Shown here: piece after piece, positions 11,166-22,413 of the stretch | How positions within the stretch are numbered: the first letter of the stretch is position 1 | How the letters are laid out: each line of letters starts with the position of its first letter | NCBI GenBank assembly: GCA_009760855.2 | Contig: WPIO01000011.1 | Location: 4,920,001-4,970,000 of the forward strand | Origin: Cristatella mucedo | Taxonomy: Eukaryota; Bryozoa; Phylactolaemata; Cristatellidae | Direction: 5' to 3' | DNA length: 50,000 nucleotides | Notes under the pieces: model-generated | What the model was told of the DNA's origin: nothing | Seen by the model: only the letters and a program-made list of their open reading frames with translations | Databases searched by the model: none | Made by a program: the position numbers and the translations under genes

Positions 11166-12373
11166 GGCAGTTGGTCCGCTGTCATCGCACGAGAACATCT
11201 CGTTATAGCCAGCCGGATTATAACGGAGATCGCATATTTTATATAAAATTAAAATTATGTCATATGTGCGATAATCGATAAGACGGCCGGCCTATACTAG
11301 CGCTGGCTGCTTGAATTTAGACTCAGTGGACGTGACAAAATCCAAAGAGACGCCTCAACATCGAGCTTTCGGCAGGTTTTAGTTGGACGAGGCGAGCCTA
11401 GCTTGATTTGAAGCGATACAAGCTTTGTACCGACTAAATCAGTGTATGGGAACAGCCAGGCGCCTTGAGCTGGCCTGGGCTTGTCTTTTCCAATAGCGTC
11501 CTTACCTGGGCGCGTCGCATCGACGGCAGGGGCGTTCTGTGGCTTTTCTTCGGAATCTAGATTGCTTTACGAACTCCGCGGACTTGGAATGTTTATAAAG
11601 TATTCTAGCCAGCCAGTGGGGGCTTCACGTACGATTTAAGTTGATGTCAAATAGAAGTGCATCCTATCATACATGCGTACATTACAAGGAAGAATAATGC
11701 GGAAGACATTATACAACTATTAGCGGCCATCGAAGAGATTCTGGCCGTGAATCTTGGGTCTCATCTAGACCAAATACACAACTAAGAAATCGGCCTATAA
11801 CTGAACTGCAGCATCGGAATATGCATAGATTTTCACCAGCACCACTAGATATAAAGCTGAGCAGCAGCAGCACCGTAAGACGCATGAATGAGCGGTAGGA
11901 CAGGAAGACGACTAAGAAATGAATATTGTGAATGAGCGCAGGGCTGTTCGAAATGCTGTTCGCCCAAATAAAGGCTCTGGTGGAAGCTAAGGATATAGAC
12001 GCAAAATGAAGTTTCGGAAATACATTTTCGGTCTGCAGAATTAGCAGAAAATCTTGTATTATACTGTGTAAACTTTCTTTGTTAATAGCCAGCTAAATTA
12101 CCATCCGGCCAGGCTCTAGCATGTCGTCTGCACGCCAGCGAAGTCACAGTGTTCGGAGCATCAAATGTTGGCACCATTGAGCGTTTATTGTGTGCTTCTC
12201 ACAAACGGTAGTTATTGCACGACCCCGAAAGCCACCTGGCCTAGCAGCCTGGCGACAGCAAGGCCGTTCAACTTCGCCTAACGCGATGGTATGTGGTGCC
12301 GCTGAGCGGTACCATTTTAATCGGGCAGGGAGCTGGCATGCACAGACATTTCGAGACCGGCTGAAAGGTCTAT
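11166..12373. other. no recognised gene
   Basis: I see no exon, RNA gene or repeat family in this 1.2 kb. Confidence 0.4.
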
Positions 12374-12732
12374 ATAATAATAATAATTAATATTATTGCT
12401 ATAATGCATTTAATATAGCACCCTCAGATAACTCAATCATTTTCTATGCACTTTACATTAGCTGCAAAGAAAGTACGATAGAATGGTTAGCGGTTTTATG
12501 ACCAATAAACAACACGAATAAAATAGTTAGGAGTGACATGCACAGGGTCGGCGTGCAAGTATGGTTAGTGGCAGCATGCACAGTGTCAGCACGCATAATC
12601 ACATTAAAGAAGAATCTCGGGGACCCACTAAACGCTGTGATAAATATGTGCGTGTAGCTTCGTTTTGGATGTGACCAAGACAGGAGATGTCGTAACGCAA
12701 GTCGGGAGTGAGTTACAGGCTTTGGCAACATT
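12374..12732 (-). mobile_element. LINE-A 3' part (outer element, left half)
   Basis: Diverged LINE-A 3' UTR and C-terminal end, starting with an (ATA)-rich tail. The sequence breaks at the ggctttgg block and resumes at about 13021, where the same element continues. The two halves flank an opposite-strand LINE-A. Confidence 0.85.
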
Positions 12733-13020
12733 TAAAAGGAACCTAAAAACACACCTATTTAGGACAGCATTTAGTGGGTCCCTGTGATTCGTCCTTGATG
12801 TGCTTATGCGTTCTGACACTGTGCATGCTGCCACTAACCACATTTGCATGCTGACCCTGTGCATGTTACCCCTAACCATATTATTCATGTTGTTTATCCA
12901 GCATGATATTACTCACCATTCAATCGCATTTCACTTTACAGCAAATGTAAAGCGCCTAGAGAGAGATTAAGTTCTCTGAGGGTGCTTTATCAAGTGAATT
13001 ATTATTATTATTATTATTAT
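12733..13020 (+). mobile_element. LINE-A nested inside another LINE-A
   Basis: Plus-strand copy beginning at the LKTHLFRTAF-coding end of the ORF (tttaaaaggaacctaaaaac) and running through the whole 3' UTR to the stem-loop and an (ATT)n tail at 12998-13020. It interrupts the older minus-strand copy and is cleaner than it, so it is younger. Confidence 0.88.
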
Positions 13021-13320
13021 TATACGATCTAAAGGCACGGTATCCAAAAAATTTGAGACTTTTACAAGGTTTTAGTACACAGTTAGATTCAGAAACTTGG
13101 GTGGCACGATGCTTTGCCTGGTGAGGGAGTAGATCTGATAGGTAGGCTGGAGCCAAGAAATAAAGGGATCTAAAAGTGAGCGATAAAACCTTGAAGTCGA
13201 TGGGATGTTTGAGTGGAAGCCAGTGCAGGTCGGCGAGAAGGGGTGTGATGTGGCAACTGTGACGCAAACGACGGGACAGGCCGCAGGCTGCCGAGTAGCG
13301 CACCAGCTGGCAGCGCCCGA
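13021..13320 (-). mobile_element. LINE-A (outer element, right half)
   Basis: Continuation of the copy at 12374-12732. Minus frames carry worn FRSLYFLAPAYLSDLLPHQAKHR and LLADLHWLPLK blocks. It ends near 13320 by 5' truncation at the border with a GC-rich segment. Confidence 0.87.
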
Positions 13321-13934
13321 GTTCACTGGCCGCCGGTGCATTGGGCGCTGGCGCGAGCGGAACGGGCATTATTAGCGCCTTCTCTGCCGACGAAAAGCTT
13401 GTGCCGAAGCGACGGTCTAGTCAACATAACTTTCAGTCCCTATATGAGCGTGTGCCACACCGGGAGATCCCAAAGCGTGCATTTAACTTTTAATAGATCT
13501 TTCGGGTCGAGAGATGCTGGCCTGTTCGAAATCTGGTGAGTCGAAGGCGAGGCACCTTGATAAGCACCGTCTCAGCCGGTTTGTGGCGTCGACTGGCCGA
13601 GTACAGCCCCTGGCGGCGGTTGCAGGACTCGCGCGTGGCCTGACCGCGCATGGCCTCGATGTGACAGCGCATGGCCGTAATTTCAAAACACGGAGCGGCC
13701 GTAGGCCGCGCGGACTGACCGTGCTGAAATAAAATATTTTCGCCGCGCTAGGGGACAATTCCGCAGGTCGAGCTCAGCGACCCAGGGCTCCGCCGAATGA
13801 GCTGCCGACATTGCACTGCGTTCGACGTTCAACGTTCGACGTTCAACGCAGTGTTCTAGAGCCTCGGCATTAAGTTTCCGCTGAAGCGCCCGAGTCGATT
13901 CGAGTCGCGAGTGAACTGCACGAATGGAGGTTGA
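13321..13934. other. GC-rich segment, no certain gene
   Basis: CpG-dense with chance open frames on both strands. It contains the 40-base imperfect hairpin at 13814-13853, described separately. Confidence 0.35.
13814..13853. repeat. imperfect hairpin built of CGTTC(G/A)A units
   Basis: Four 7-base units alternating CGTTCGA and CGTTCAA lie between perfect 9-base inverted arms, CACTGCGTT and AACGCAGTG. Confidence 0.8.
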
Positions 13935-14065
13935 GCGCCTGTAATTACCGAGGTCGTGGGTTTGAATTCTGTGGAGGGCGATCCTTTATCGCTCCATGCA
14001 AGCGGTGGTGATAGCTGTAAAGGCTCTTCTTTCGCTATGCCGAAGAGGCTGTTAAATCAGCTAAT
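13935..14065 (+). mobile_element. SINE-B copy
   Basis: Plus strand: B-box region GGTCGTGGGTTTGAATTC, then gggcgatcctttatcg, gcaagcggtggtgatagc, and the 3' end gaggctgttaaatcagctaa. The 5' part of the tRNA head is shortened. Confidence 0.85.
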
Positions 14066-14695
14066 GTTTGCTTTCACTCGAGCCATCAGCGGGCCCATCC
14101 GTCGAGCGAATTGCCGTTCGGGATATTTTGAGCTCTCGATACTGTCGCTCCGTAATTTGACCCGTGATCCTGTCTTGCCTTCCAGCCAAGCTAGAGCGCC
14201 CCCTTGTGTACCATGGTTGGCCTCGCCTGTCACGGAAGTCATGAAGAAGGTACACGCTCGCATCTTAGGGTGCGTGCGTGCGTGCCGCCATCGCCCCCCC
14301 CCCCACCCCGAAAAGCGCCGCAGCCATACGCAGGCGGCGGCAGCGTGCTCGCTGGCAGCGCGAGCTCAGATGTGCAGGACACGAGCGATGCACCCGGGGG
14401 GCGGGGCCGATGCACCTGCGGGCGGCTGCCTCTTTCTCTCCTGCTTCTCCTTCCAATTTGTTCTTTTTTCTTTTTCTTTTCGGTGTCGATAAAAATGGCA
14501 TGCTGGGCATGGAAAACAAGGGGGCACCGCATTTCTCGCGGCATTGCGCTGCCTCCAAGTCGACCTCTCGGCGTGGACACGCCCCTCGTTCTATATCTCG
14601 TCGGCCACGAACTGAAATGCTGGAATGTTCTATCAGCCTGACTAAGACGGCTATAGAGACTCTTAGCGGCTACTGAATTGCAACCACCTGGAGTC
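14066..14695. other. GC-rich, no certain gene
   Basis: Open frames occur on both strands and overlap one another, as GC-rich chance frames do. A poly-C run lies at about 14295-14310. Confidence 0.35.
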
Positions 14696-15515
14696 GGATG
14701 TAATGTAACGTATCTCCATCTGTAACTCCACAAAGACAGGAAAACTATTAGGGTGCTTCACATGAGAGTTGTGCATAGCGCAGTAGGAGAGTAGTAGAAT
14801 CGTGGAAGTGAGTCCACAGTCTATGTATGACCTGCAGAGCTGCAGCTTCTGTCGCCAACGGTCTTTAAGCGGCAGAATGGAACCAATGATTTATAGTCCG
14901 TGCAGGACCTGAGGGTGCGAGGAGGCTGAAACAGGTCCAGCACTTCAGCTAGGTATAGGGGAGCCAAGCTGTGGCAGGCCTTGTGGGTCAGCGAGTCAAC
15001 TTTGCTCTGCATCCGTTGATCAACCGTAAGCTATGCTAGCTCTTTTCGTAGCAAAGGAGACATGTGGTCAAATCTCTGGGACTTGAAGACTAGCCTTGCA
15101 GCCATATTCATAGATAGCTGCAGTGGCCAAGTTGCTTTTTTGGTAGCCCAACCAAAAGGGAATTACAATAATCTAGCCGAGACAGAATTAAGAAGCTAGT
15201 TAAATTTTTGCAAGCGATCGTGGAAGACAGCTCCTAATCCTAGATAGGGACGGAACGTGATAGCTAGCTGTAGAAGCAGTCTTCTGAATGAAGCTTGTTA
15301 AATTTTGACAGCTGTCGTAAACGACACCTAAATTTCGACCACGTGGTGATTGGTGGTTGCACAACAGCATCACCTATTAGAAGAGCAAGGTCTTCTAATC
15401 CAGCCACACGCTTGAGTTGTCCTATGAGCAGCAGTTCAGTTTTATTGTCGTTTAGTTTCAAGAAGCTTTCCGACATCCAGGATCGAATGTCGGCAAGGCG
15501 AGCGTGATTCACTTG
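14696..15515 (-). mobile_element. LINE-B, 5'-truncated and internally deleted
   Basis: The 3' end (atgtaatgtaa tail at 14699) and a minus-strand C-terminal region are present, but about 200 bases of the 3' region found at 48590-48730 are missing. Minus frames keep LADIRSWMSESFLKLNDNKTELLL and KACHSLAPLYLAEVLDLFQP, separated by frameshifts. It is dead. Confidence 0.85.
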
Positions 15516-17233
15516 TACTTCGTGATCGGCGGCATCACGAGCGATCGTGTGGGTGGCATCACGTGATCGGTGGCATCACGGGCTTTGAATGAATTTTAGG
15601 CTACGGCTGGATGGTGGCCGACACTCGCGCCTCGCTGCGGCTATGCAGCATGCAGGTCTACGCCAACTGCTGAGCGGATTTCTTACGTTGTAAGCTAGAT
15701 GAGTTTTCTATTACTTCCGCTCTCTGCGCTGCCGCCGGCCAACTGGCGTGGTATCTACTCAGCACGTGCGACCCATTGGTTGAGTTTCGTGGAAAAAGCT
15801 GCACGGATATTTTGCACTAGTCAGCGAGCAGACTAGTGCCGTCACGAGTGCTTTTTTTTATCTTAAAATACTCTAATTCAGAAGCCGCTACGGCGCGTTT
15901 GTAACGGCTCGGCCCTAATGCTGACCTTTCGAGACCGCTCTATAAGCCAACAGCAGCAACAAGGGGTGGGGGATGAGTGAATATCAAAGTTGTATCGATA
16001 TCTGGCGTTTGCTGACGGCGGTAGGCCGCCCTCTCTCTAGCCCCCTCGCTGACCGGTCGCTGCCGTTCGATGACGCGGCGCTACCGCCGCCATCTTTTGA
16101 GCAACTTATTCGGAGGACGAATACCGAGCAGATGCTCTTGTCGAAGGTGGCGACCTTTATTCTTGCTTTGCATCGGCAGTTCGTGTGAGAAATGTGTTTC
16201 CCAGAGATTTCTGGCACTTACTGACTGCATTCTTTCCTGAGGATCTAGCTGAGCTCGATGAGTACGCGTCGGCTTTCCGCTCAAAACCTTGGCCCACAGT
16301 TTGAGGTTTTACCATTCCGCAAGACGACAGGCCACACGGCAGTCGACTTCCTTCTGCAGCGGCACGCAAACCGCTAATGCTCTCGGCTAGCGAGATGAAA
16401 GCCGCTCAGATTTGTCCGTCAGTATACAACTGCCGTTCAAGCGGCCGACCTAGACTGAACCTCACTTATTCAGCTGTGCGAGGCTCCTTTGAGCAACTTG
16501 AAAATTCGTCCGGGCTGCCGACTTGAAAATGTGTCCAGGCTACCGACTTGAGTGAGCGGTTCACCGAGACGGTCAAATACGCAGTGCGGCATCGTTTTCG
16601 AGTGCATTTGCTAATACCTGCTGCCGGCTATGGATAGCCAATGCACTGCATTCGAAACCACCTGCGTAGCTCGCTGCGCAGGCTGGAGCGGGCGCGACGG
16701 AGCCCACTCTAGATGCGCATAGAAACCGGGGCTCGGCAACGGGCGGGCAGGCCGTTCAGCCACGCTGTCCATGAAGTCACGGCCGCCGCGAATATGGCGG
16801 ACGCAAACGGGATGCTGCCGGAGCGAGTGCGAGCGACGAGCTCGCTGGCCTTGACCTTACACAGAACTGAGCAGGCGACCGACGTGGAGGCAGGCCCGCG
16901 CGCGCGGACGAACGCTCCCTTCCCTGCTGCCCCGAGCGTTCCAGGAACCGCAGTCTGGCCAGCGAAATCAGGATGCAGGAAGGAGCAGCGGGCGGGCGGC
17001 CGCCGCTCGCGCCTACGCTCTCGCCGCGAGGCCACCAGCGCAGCGTTGAGCGTTCTCCAGCCCGTCGAGGTAGTCGCGCGACAAATGCACACCTGCCCTC
17101 GAACCCGACAGGCTGAGCGGTCCTCGAAGTGGAAGTTTTTTTTCGGGCCGAGAAGTCACGCCCGGCTGAGCTCGGGCGGCCGCGCAGCGGTACGTGTTCA
17201 CGCGCCAGCAGGCGACGCATGCTGCGGCGTCGG
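15516..17233. other. no certain gene; GC-rich from 16700
   Basis: No supported exon. At 16788-16800 a YY1-like core (CCGCCATATT on the minus strand) overlaps an ATG with A at -3 and G at +4, in a GC-rich block. That combination is typical of some promoter-proximal start sites. The frame after it runs in GC-rich sequence and matches nothing I know. Confidence 0.3.
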
Positions 17234-17244
17234 CTCGTTGCCGC

Positions 17245-17292
<48 letters not shown>
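17234..17292. repeat. (CT)n microsatellite
   Basis: Uninterrupted CT repeats. The Leu-Ser and Arg-Glu frames across it are artefacts. Confidence 0.95.
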
Positions 17293-17293
<1 letters not shown>

Positions 17294-19065
17294 GAAGCTG
17301 TCGAAGGGTCAACCGGTGACTGGCAGCAGCGGAACAAGGCTCTCGTGTCTCCGACTGCTGCCCAGGCAACTCGCTGCGAGCGCTTACCTGCTAGCTGTCT
17401 CGTTTCGCCGGTTTTTCTCGTCGCGGCTAAACTCGAGGAGGGGCGGCGCCGCTCTGTGGCCGAACGAAGCTCTCACGTGTCCGCCTCGGCGTGGCGGCAG
17501 CTCAGGGCAGGCTGAGAGAGACGAGCCACCCCCCCCCAGCGCGAGGGTTAGTGCACACGCTCACCCGTCTGCTGCTGATGCTGCTGCTCCCCCCCCCCAA
17601 AGTCAGTAGAGAAAAGCTCAGCAATTAGCTTCTAGAAAATTCGCTAGAGCTCGTATCGGCGATCGGATCGGCTGGATTGATCGGGTCTAGCCTTCGCACT
17701 CGCTAGCGCTCTCGCTTGGACTCGGCTTGCTGTTTAGGCTCCCTCCGTTAGCATTTCACCTTCCTTCCTACCGCCCTCGGTTGCCTAACCCCTTTCCCTC
17801 CCCGCCCCGTTAGCGTCAGGACTGGGCGCCCCGTTGTGGGCGCTCGAGCTCACTGAATCCACCGTTACACCGTTGGTCTCGCTTCTGCCCAGGAGTTTTG
17901 TCCTGCACCGATCCTCATCCTTGCGGGAAGTTTACACGATCAGCTCGCCTTCCGTCTGGCCGCCTGCTAGATCCACCCTCGGAGTGGGCGTGTCTTTCTT
18001 AAGTAACCGGCCCTCGGCAGCACACCTTCCGCTGTATCTAAACCTTCCGCGATTGCACCTTTTGTCCGCAGCCTTGTTATGTGACTCTTAGCTGGAGAGT
18101 TTTTTAGCGTTCCATAAACAGTCACTCGAGCAGGCGGGACGCATCGAAGATTTTGCCTGTCTCGTTATCCGCCAAGCCTTTCAATGCAACGAAGAAAACG
18201 CGCCTGCCCGGTGCTGGTGCCGGCCATTGGTCGTCTGCTCATTCTCGCTTTCGCTTGGCCAAGAACTAGAGTCATGCTCAACAGTCAATTCTTCGGTCAG
18301 TCTTCGATAAGTCTAGAACAGCCCGCCCCTCCCCCCCCGTGGTAGTGGCGGTAACGTATGCACCAACGACTGAAGCAAGACTTACCGGGAGAGTAGCAGG
18401 ACGGAGAGTTTGTGAACGCGGCTCAGGCGATCGAGCTGCTCAAAGCACGTCCTTGACGACGCACCTACGGCAGCCCCCGTCTGACGTTGACAGGCTGACT
18501 TAAAGCGAGCAGAGGCCTTAATGGAAAACGCTATCGAACGAATACATGCGATGCAACGCTCTGCACAGTTAGAGGAGAAGGCCTGACGGTATGCGAACGC
18601 CCATGTGCATTCGATGCTTTCGATTGACTTCGTCGAAATTCCGTAACGCTTCGTCATGATTAGCCTCGCTCAGACCGAACTTGACAAACAAGACTACTTT
18701 CCGGCGGTACTTCACGATCTCTTCCAAGTAATGTCTAGTTGTCATGTTTACTTCCATTCAAATCTTAGAGTTCCTGTAGCTGTACCACTCGGTGGACTGT
18801 TGATGCTTCGGGCCGGAGTGTGGCAAGAGATGGTTGCCAAGGTTGCTGCCAGAGTTATGCGGCTCTGGTGCTCCCGCACTGGACCTCCGGCTGAGGTTTC
18901 TCTCAGCAAATAAATCTCAGAAATCTCGCAACATTTTCCCATCTGTATTTGCCCATTTTTGTTTGTTTATGCCCTTCTCGATCTCACTGCCAGTCTGTCT
19001 CGCTCTCTCGCCCATTGCTTCGGTTTTTGTTTCTCTTTGCCACTATCTCTGTCTCACTCGCGCTT
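17293..19065. other. no certain gene
   Basis: A minus-strand frame at 18657-18386 ends at a strong donor (CCCG|gtaagt on the minus strand) and starts with ATG. I recognise nothing in it and list it under findings. Otherwise nothing is supported. Confidence 0.3.

Positions 19066-19112
<47 letters not shown>
19066..19112. repeat. (CT)n microsatellite
   Basis: CT repeats within a wider pyrimidine-rich stretch, 18950-19280. Confidence 0.95.
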
Positions 19113-19116
<4 letters not shown>

Positions 19117-19807
19117 ATACCTCTAGCTCTATATGTCTGTTTCCGTCTGTCTCCGTCTGTCTGTGTCTTTCTCCGTCTGTCTCCGCCTGTCTCTGCCTGA
19201 CTTTGTCTCTTCCTGTTCCACTTTCTTCTTCTGTCACAGTCTACCCAGTCTGTCTCCTTGTTTTTCGCTTCTACCCTTCCTTGAATAGAATCTGTATCGT
19301 CAAAATTTCTGTACTGATTATTTTGAAAGTTTTGAAAACTAGGTTTAACCGTAGTCTTTGAAGACAGAACCCAGAAATTATGCGATCAAGCCCGCCTTGA
19401 TTCTCCAGCATCATCATCATCCAGTTTCCGAATACTCGTACTTGTCTAAGCGCGATACTTAAGCACTTGTGCATTCCTTTGCAAGCACGATACCTTATTT
19501 TTTATTTTGTTACAAACTCTCGGTTATTTCTTCTCTTTAATTGAGTCAGAAGGCGCCTGAAAAGAGGTTTTGTACCCTTAGGGCGCCACAAAAACTTATA
19601 TTGCTTGCTTTCTTTCTAGCGCAGGTAGAGTTCCTTGCAGAGATCAAGTTCTCAGAGGCTCCTATCCAAATGCTTACAATAAAAATTAATGCATGTATAG
19701 CGATTATGAAATTCTTCTATTGAGCCTTTCGGAAGCATCGACGGCTTGTACTCGAAATTTTCGCCAGTGGCTGTTCTGCTTTTGCCTAGTCTAGGTGCAT
19801 GCCATGA
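19113..19807. other. no recognised gene
   Basis: Pyrimidine-rich then AT-rich sequence without supported features. Confidence 0.4.
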
Positions 19808-21000
19808 CTAACAAAAAATGTTTTTGCCACCATGCAAGTGTGAATAGTGGCAGAATGCAACAGTTTCAGCACGCATAAGCACATAAAGGTCGAATTGCAG
19901 GGACCCACTAAATGCTGTCACAAATTCGTGCGTTTTTAATTTATCTTCAATTGTGGTCAAGTCAGGGAATGACGCGATGCAAGTCGGGAGCGATTTCCAG
20001 GCTTTGGGAGCATACGAACGAAAGGCATAGTCTCCAAAGAATTTGAGGTTTGCACGAGGTATGGGTAAACAGATAGATTCCGAAAAGCGGTTGGTACGAT
20101 GCTTAGCCTGGTGGGGTGGTAGATGTGATAGGTAGGCTGGAGCCAAAGAATGAAGGGACCTAAAAGTGAGCAAAAAACCTTAATTCGATGCATAGCTTGA
20201 CTGTGAGCCAGTGCAGGTCGGTGAGAAGTGGTTTGATGTGGCAACTGCGACGCTCACGACAGACAAGCCTGGCTCCAAAGTTTTGCAGCAGCTGTAAGCG
20301 CCTGACTGCACAGGTCGGTAGACTAGCAAGCAGTGAGTTACTGAAGTCAAGACGGGTTGCCACAAATTCATGGACCAACTTTGATGTGGTATCCCAGTCT
20401 AAACCAGCCTACATTTTAGAAATTTTATGTAGCTGAAAGTAGGTAGACTTTATTGTGGAGCTGATGTGGTCGTCTAACGAAAAGTCTCTTTAGAACATGA
20501 CACCTAGATTTCGCTCAGATTAAACAGGAAATATGCTGGTGGCAGAGCCGATTTTGAGAGTTAGCCTTTGCAATTTCTTAATCACGCTTGGTTTCCCCAA
20601 AATAGTAAGTTGGTTGTATCCTCATTCAATCAAAGAAAACTTGCTGCCCTCGACGTGACGTCATCTATACATGCAGCAAGAGAGTTAAGAGCATCTGAGG
20701 TGCTGGAGGGCTGGGAATGATCAAAGCAAAGGTACAGCCGAGTGTCATCCGCATAGAAGTGACAGCCTAGCTTGAGCTTGGTAATCACATCTGAAAGAGG
20801 ATGAGTACAAACTGTGAAAAGCAATCAACCAAGCACGGAGCTCTGACGCATCCCATATTTCAGAAGTTCCTCTGATGATCTTTGTCCATTCACATCAATG
20901 CTCTGGAGTCTCTCACTAAGATTGGACCTGAACCATTGCAATGCACTGCTAGTTATTCCCAGGTGAGATGAGAGGCACTCAAAAAGAACTTGGTGATCAA
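19808..21000 (-). mobile_element. LINE-A, 3' half of the most complete copy
   Basis: Read on the minus strand, from 21000 down, the reverse transcriptase shows ALQWFRSNLSERLQ, the block before QSSVLG, then HFYADDTRLYLCFD (YADD at 20744-20755), then the C-terminal blocks LLTDLHWL and FRSLHSLAPAYLS. Several frameshifts and stops are present. The 3' UTR is cut before the usual stem-loop. The element continues at 21183 beyond an inserted SINE-B. Confidence 0.9.
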
Positions 21001-21182
21001 TAAATAAATAATAAATGCTAGCTGATTTAACAGCCTCTTTTGTATAGCGACAGAAGAGCCTTTCTGGCTATCACCACCGCTTGCAGTGGCGATAAAGGAT
21101 CACCCACTGCAGGATTCGAGCCCACGACCTCGGGGCCGAGGTCGTGAAAAGCAACCGCCTTACCTAGTGAGCCATTACGGCT
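21001..21182 (-). mobile_element. SINE-B inserted into LINE-A
   Basis: The cleanest SINE-B here. Minus sense: AGCCGTAATGGCTCACTAGG (A box), a B-box at the GGGCTCGAATCC segment, the body gcaagcggtggtgatagc, the 3' block aaagaggctgttaaatcagc, then a short ATTTATTATTTATTTA tail. The LINE-A sequence resumes at once on each side: TTTGATACTG before it and TTGATCACC after it. Confidence 0.92.
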
Positions 21183-21408
21183 CAGTATCAAAAGCTGCCG
21201 AAAGATTGAACAAAACATGCAGATATACTATACCCATGTCTGCATTCCTAAGTTGGTCATTGTACACCCGAAGCAGTGCTGACTCTCTGGGGTGGTTAGC
21301 TTCATAAACAGATTGGAACTTACTAGCAAGGATTGAAGTTTCAATATATGAGTTCAGATGGTCTGCCACGACTCTTTCCAGTGTATTTGATAGGAACGGT
21401 AGTAAGAA
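21183..21408 (-). mobile_element. LINE-A, N-terminal RT part of the split copy
   Basis: Minus frame: LPFLSNTLERVVADHL, then SYIETSILASKFQS, then the palm motif A region LFNLSAAFDT (usual form LDLSAAFDT). It is the upstream part of the element at 19808-21000. Confidence 0.88.
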
Positions 21409-21529
21409 GCCCAGCGCGTAGGAATGCCGACTCGTGGCGGATCGATCTGCTACGACAGAGTGGAACACTCCTTGCTAGTACTCGCACTAGGCAATGGTCG
21501 CATCCAAAGGCCTTCCGGCATGTGCTTCA

Positions 21530-22413
21530 AAATTGGCTCTGCCAGCATATCTCCAGTTGCATCAGCTCGAAATCTAGGTGTCATATTCCAAAGCGACCTC
21601 TCGTTAGACGACCACATCAGCTCCACAGTCAAATCAGCCTATTTTCAGCTTCATAGCATTGCTAAAATTAGGGCTTGTTTAGATAAGGATACCACGTCCA
21701 AGTTGGTCCATGCATTCGTGACATCTCGTCTCGACTTCTGCAACTCACTGCTTACTGGCCTACCAGCATGTGCGATCAGGCGATTGCAGCTGGTGCAAAA
21801 CTCTGCAGCTAGGCTTGTCTGTCGTGAGCGTCGCAGTTGCCACATTACTCCACTTCTCGCCGACCTGCACTGGCTACCAGTCAAGCAACGGATTGACTTC
21901 AAGGTTTTGTCGCTCACTTTTAGGTCTCTTCATTCTATGGCTCCAGCCTATCTTTCAGATATACTACCCCATCAGGCAAAGCATCGTACCACTCGCTTTT
22001 CGGAATCCAACAGTCTAGAAATACCTCGTACAAACCTTAAATCCTTTGGAGACCGTGCATTTAGCTCGTATGCTCCCACAGCCTGGAACTCCCTCCCGAC
22101 CTGCATCAGAACATCCCCTGACCTGACCACATTTAAAAGAAACTTAAAAACATACCTATTTAGGACAGCATTTAGTGGGTCCTTGTGATTCGTCCTCGAT
22201 GTGCCTATGCGTGCTGACACTGTTCATGCTGCCACTAACCACATTTGCATGCTGACCCAGTGCATGTAACCCCTAACCATGTTATTCATTTTGTTTGTTT
22301 TTCAAGCATGATTTTACTTACTAATCTATTGCGTATCACTTTGCAGCAAATTTAAAGCGCCTAGAAAGAGATTAAGTTCTCTGAGGGCGCTTTATCAAGT
22401 GCAATATTATTAT
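21530..22413 (+). mobile_element. LINE-A, 5'-truncated, intact C-terminal frame
   Basis: The plus frame from about 21530 to the stop at 22188 encodes 215 residues of LINE-A C-terminal protein without interruption. Blocks include ASARNLGVIFQSDLSLDDH, TSRLDFCNSLLTGLPACAI, LLADLHWLPVKQRIDF, APAYLSDILPHQAKHR and LFRTAFSGSL. A 3' UTR of about 220 bases follows, with the stem-loop and (ATT)n tail. It stands head to head with the copy at 19808-21408, about 120 bases away, and is among the least damaged copies in the window. Confidence 0.93.

Noticed and set aside
16713-17609. 298-residue plus-strand ORF
   Set aside because: It spans a GC-rich block and a (CT)n run, is overlapped by equally long minus frames, and has no recognisable domain.
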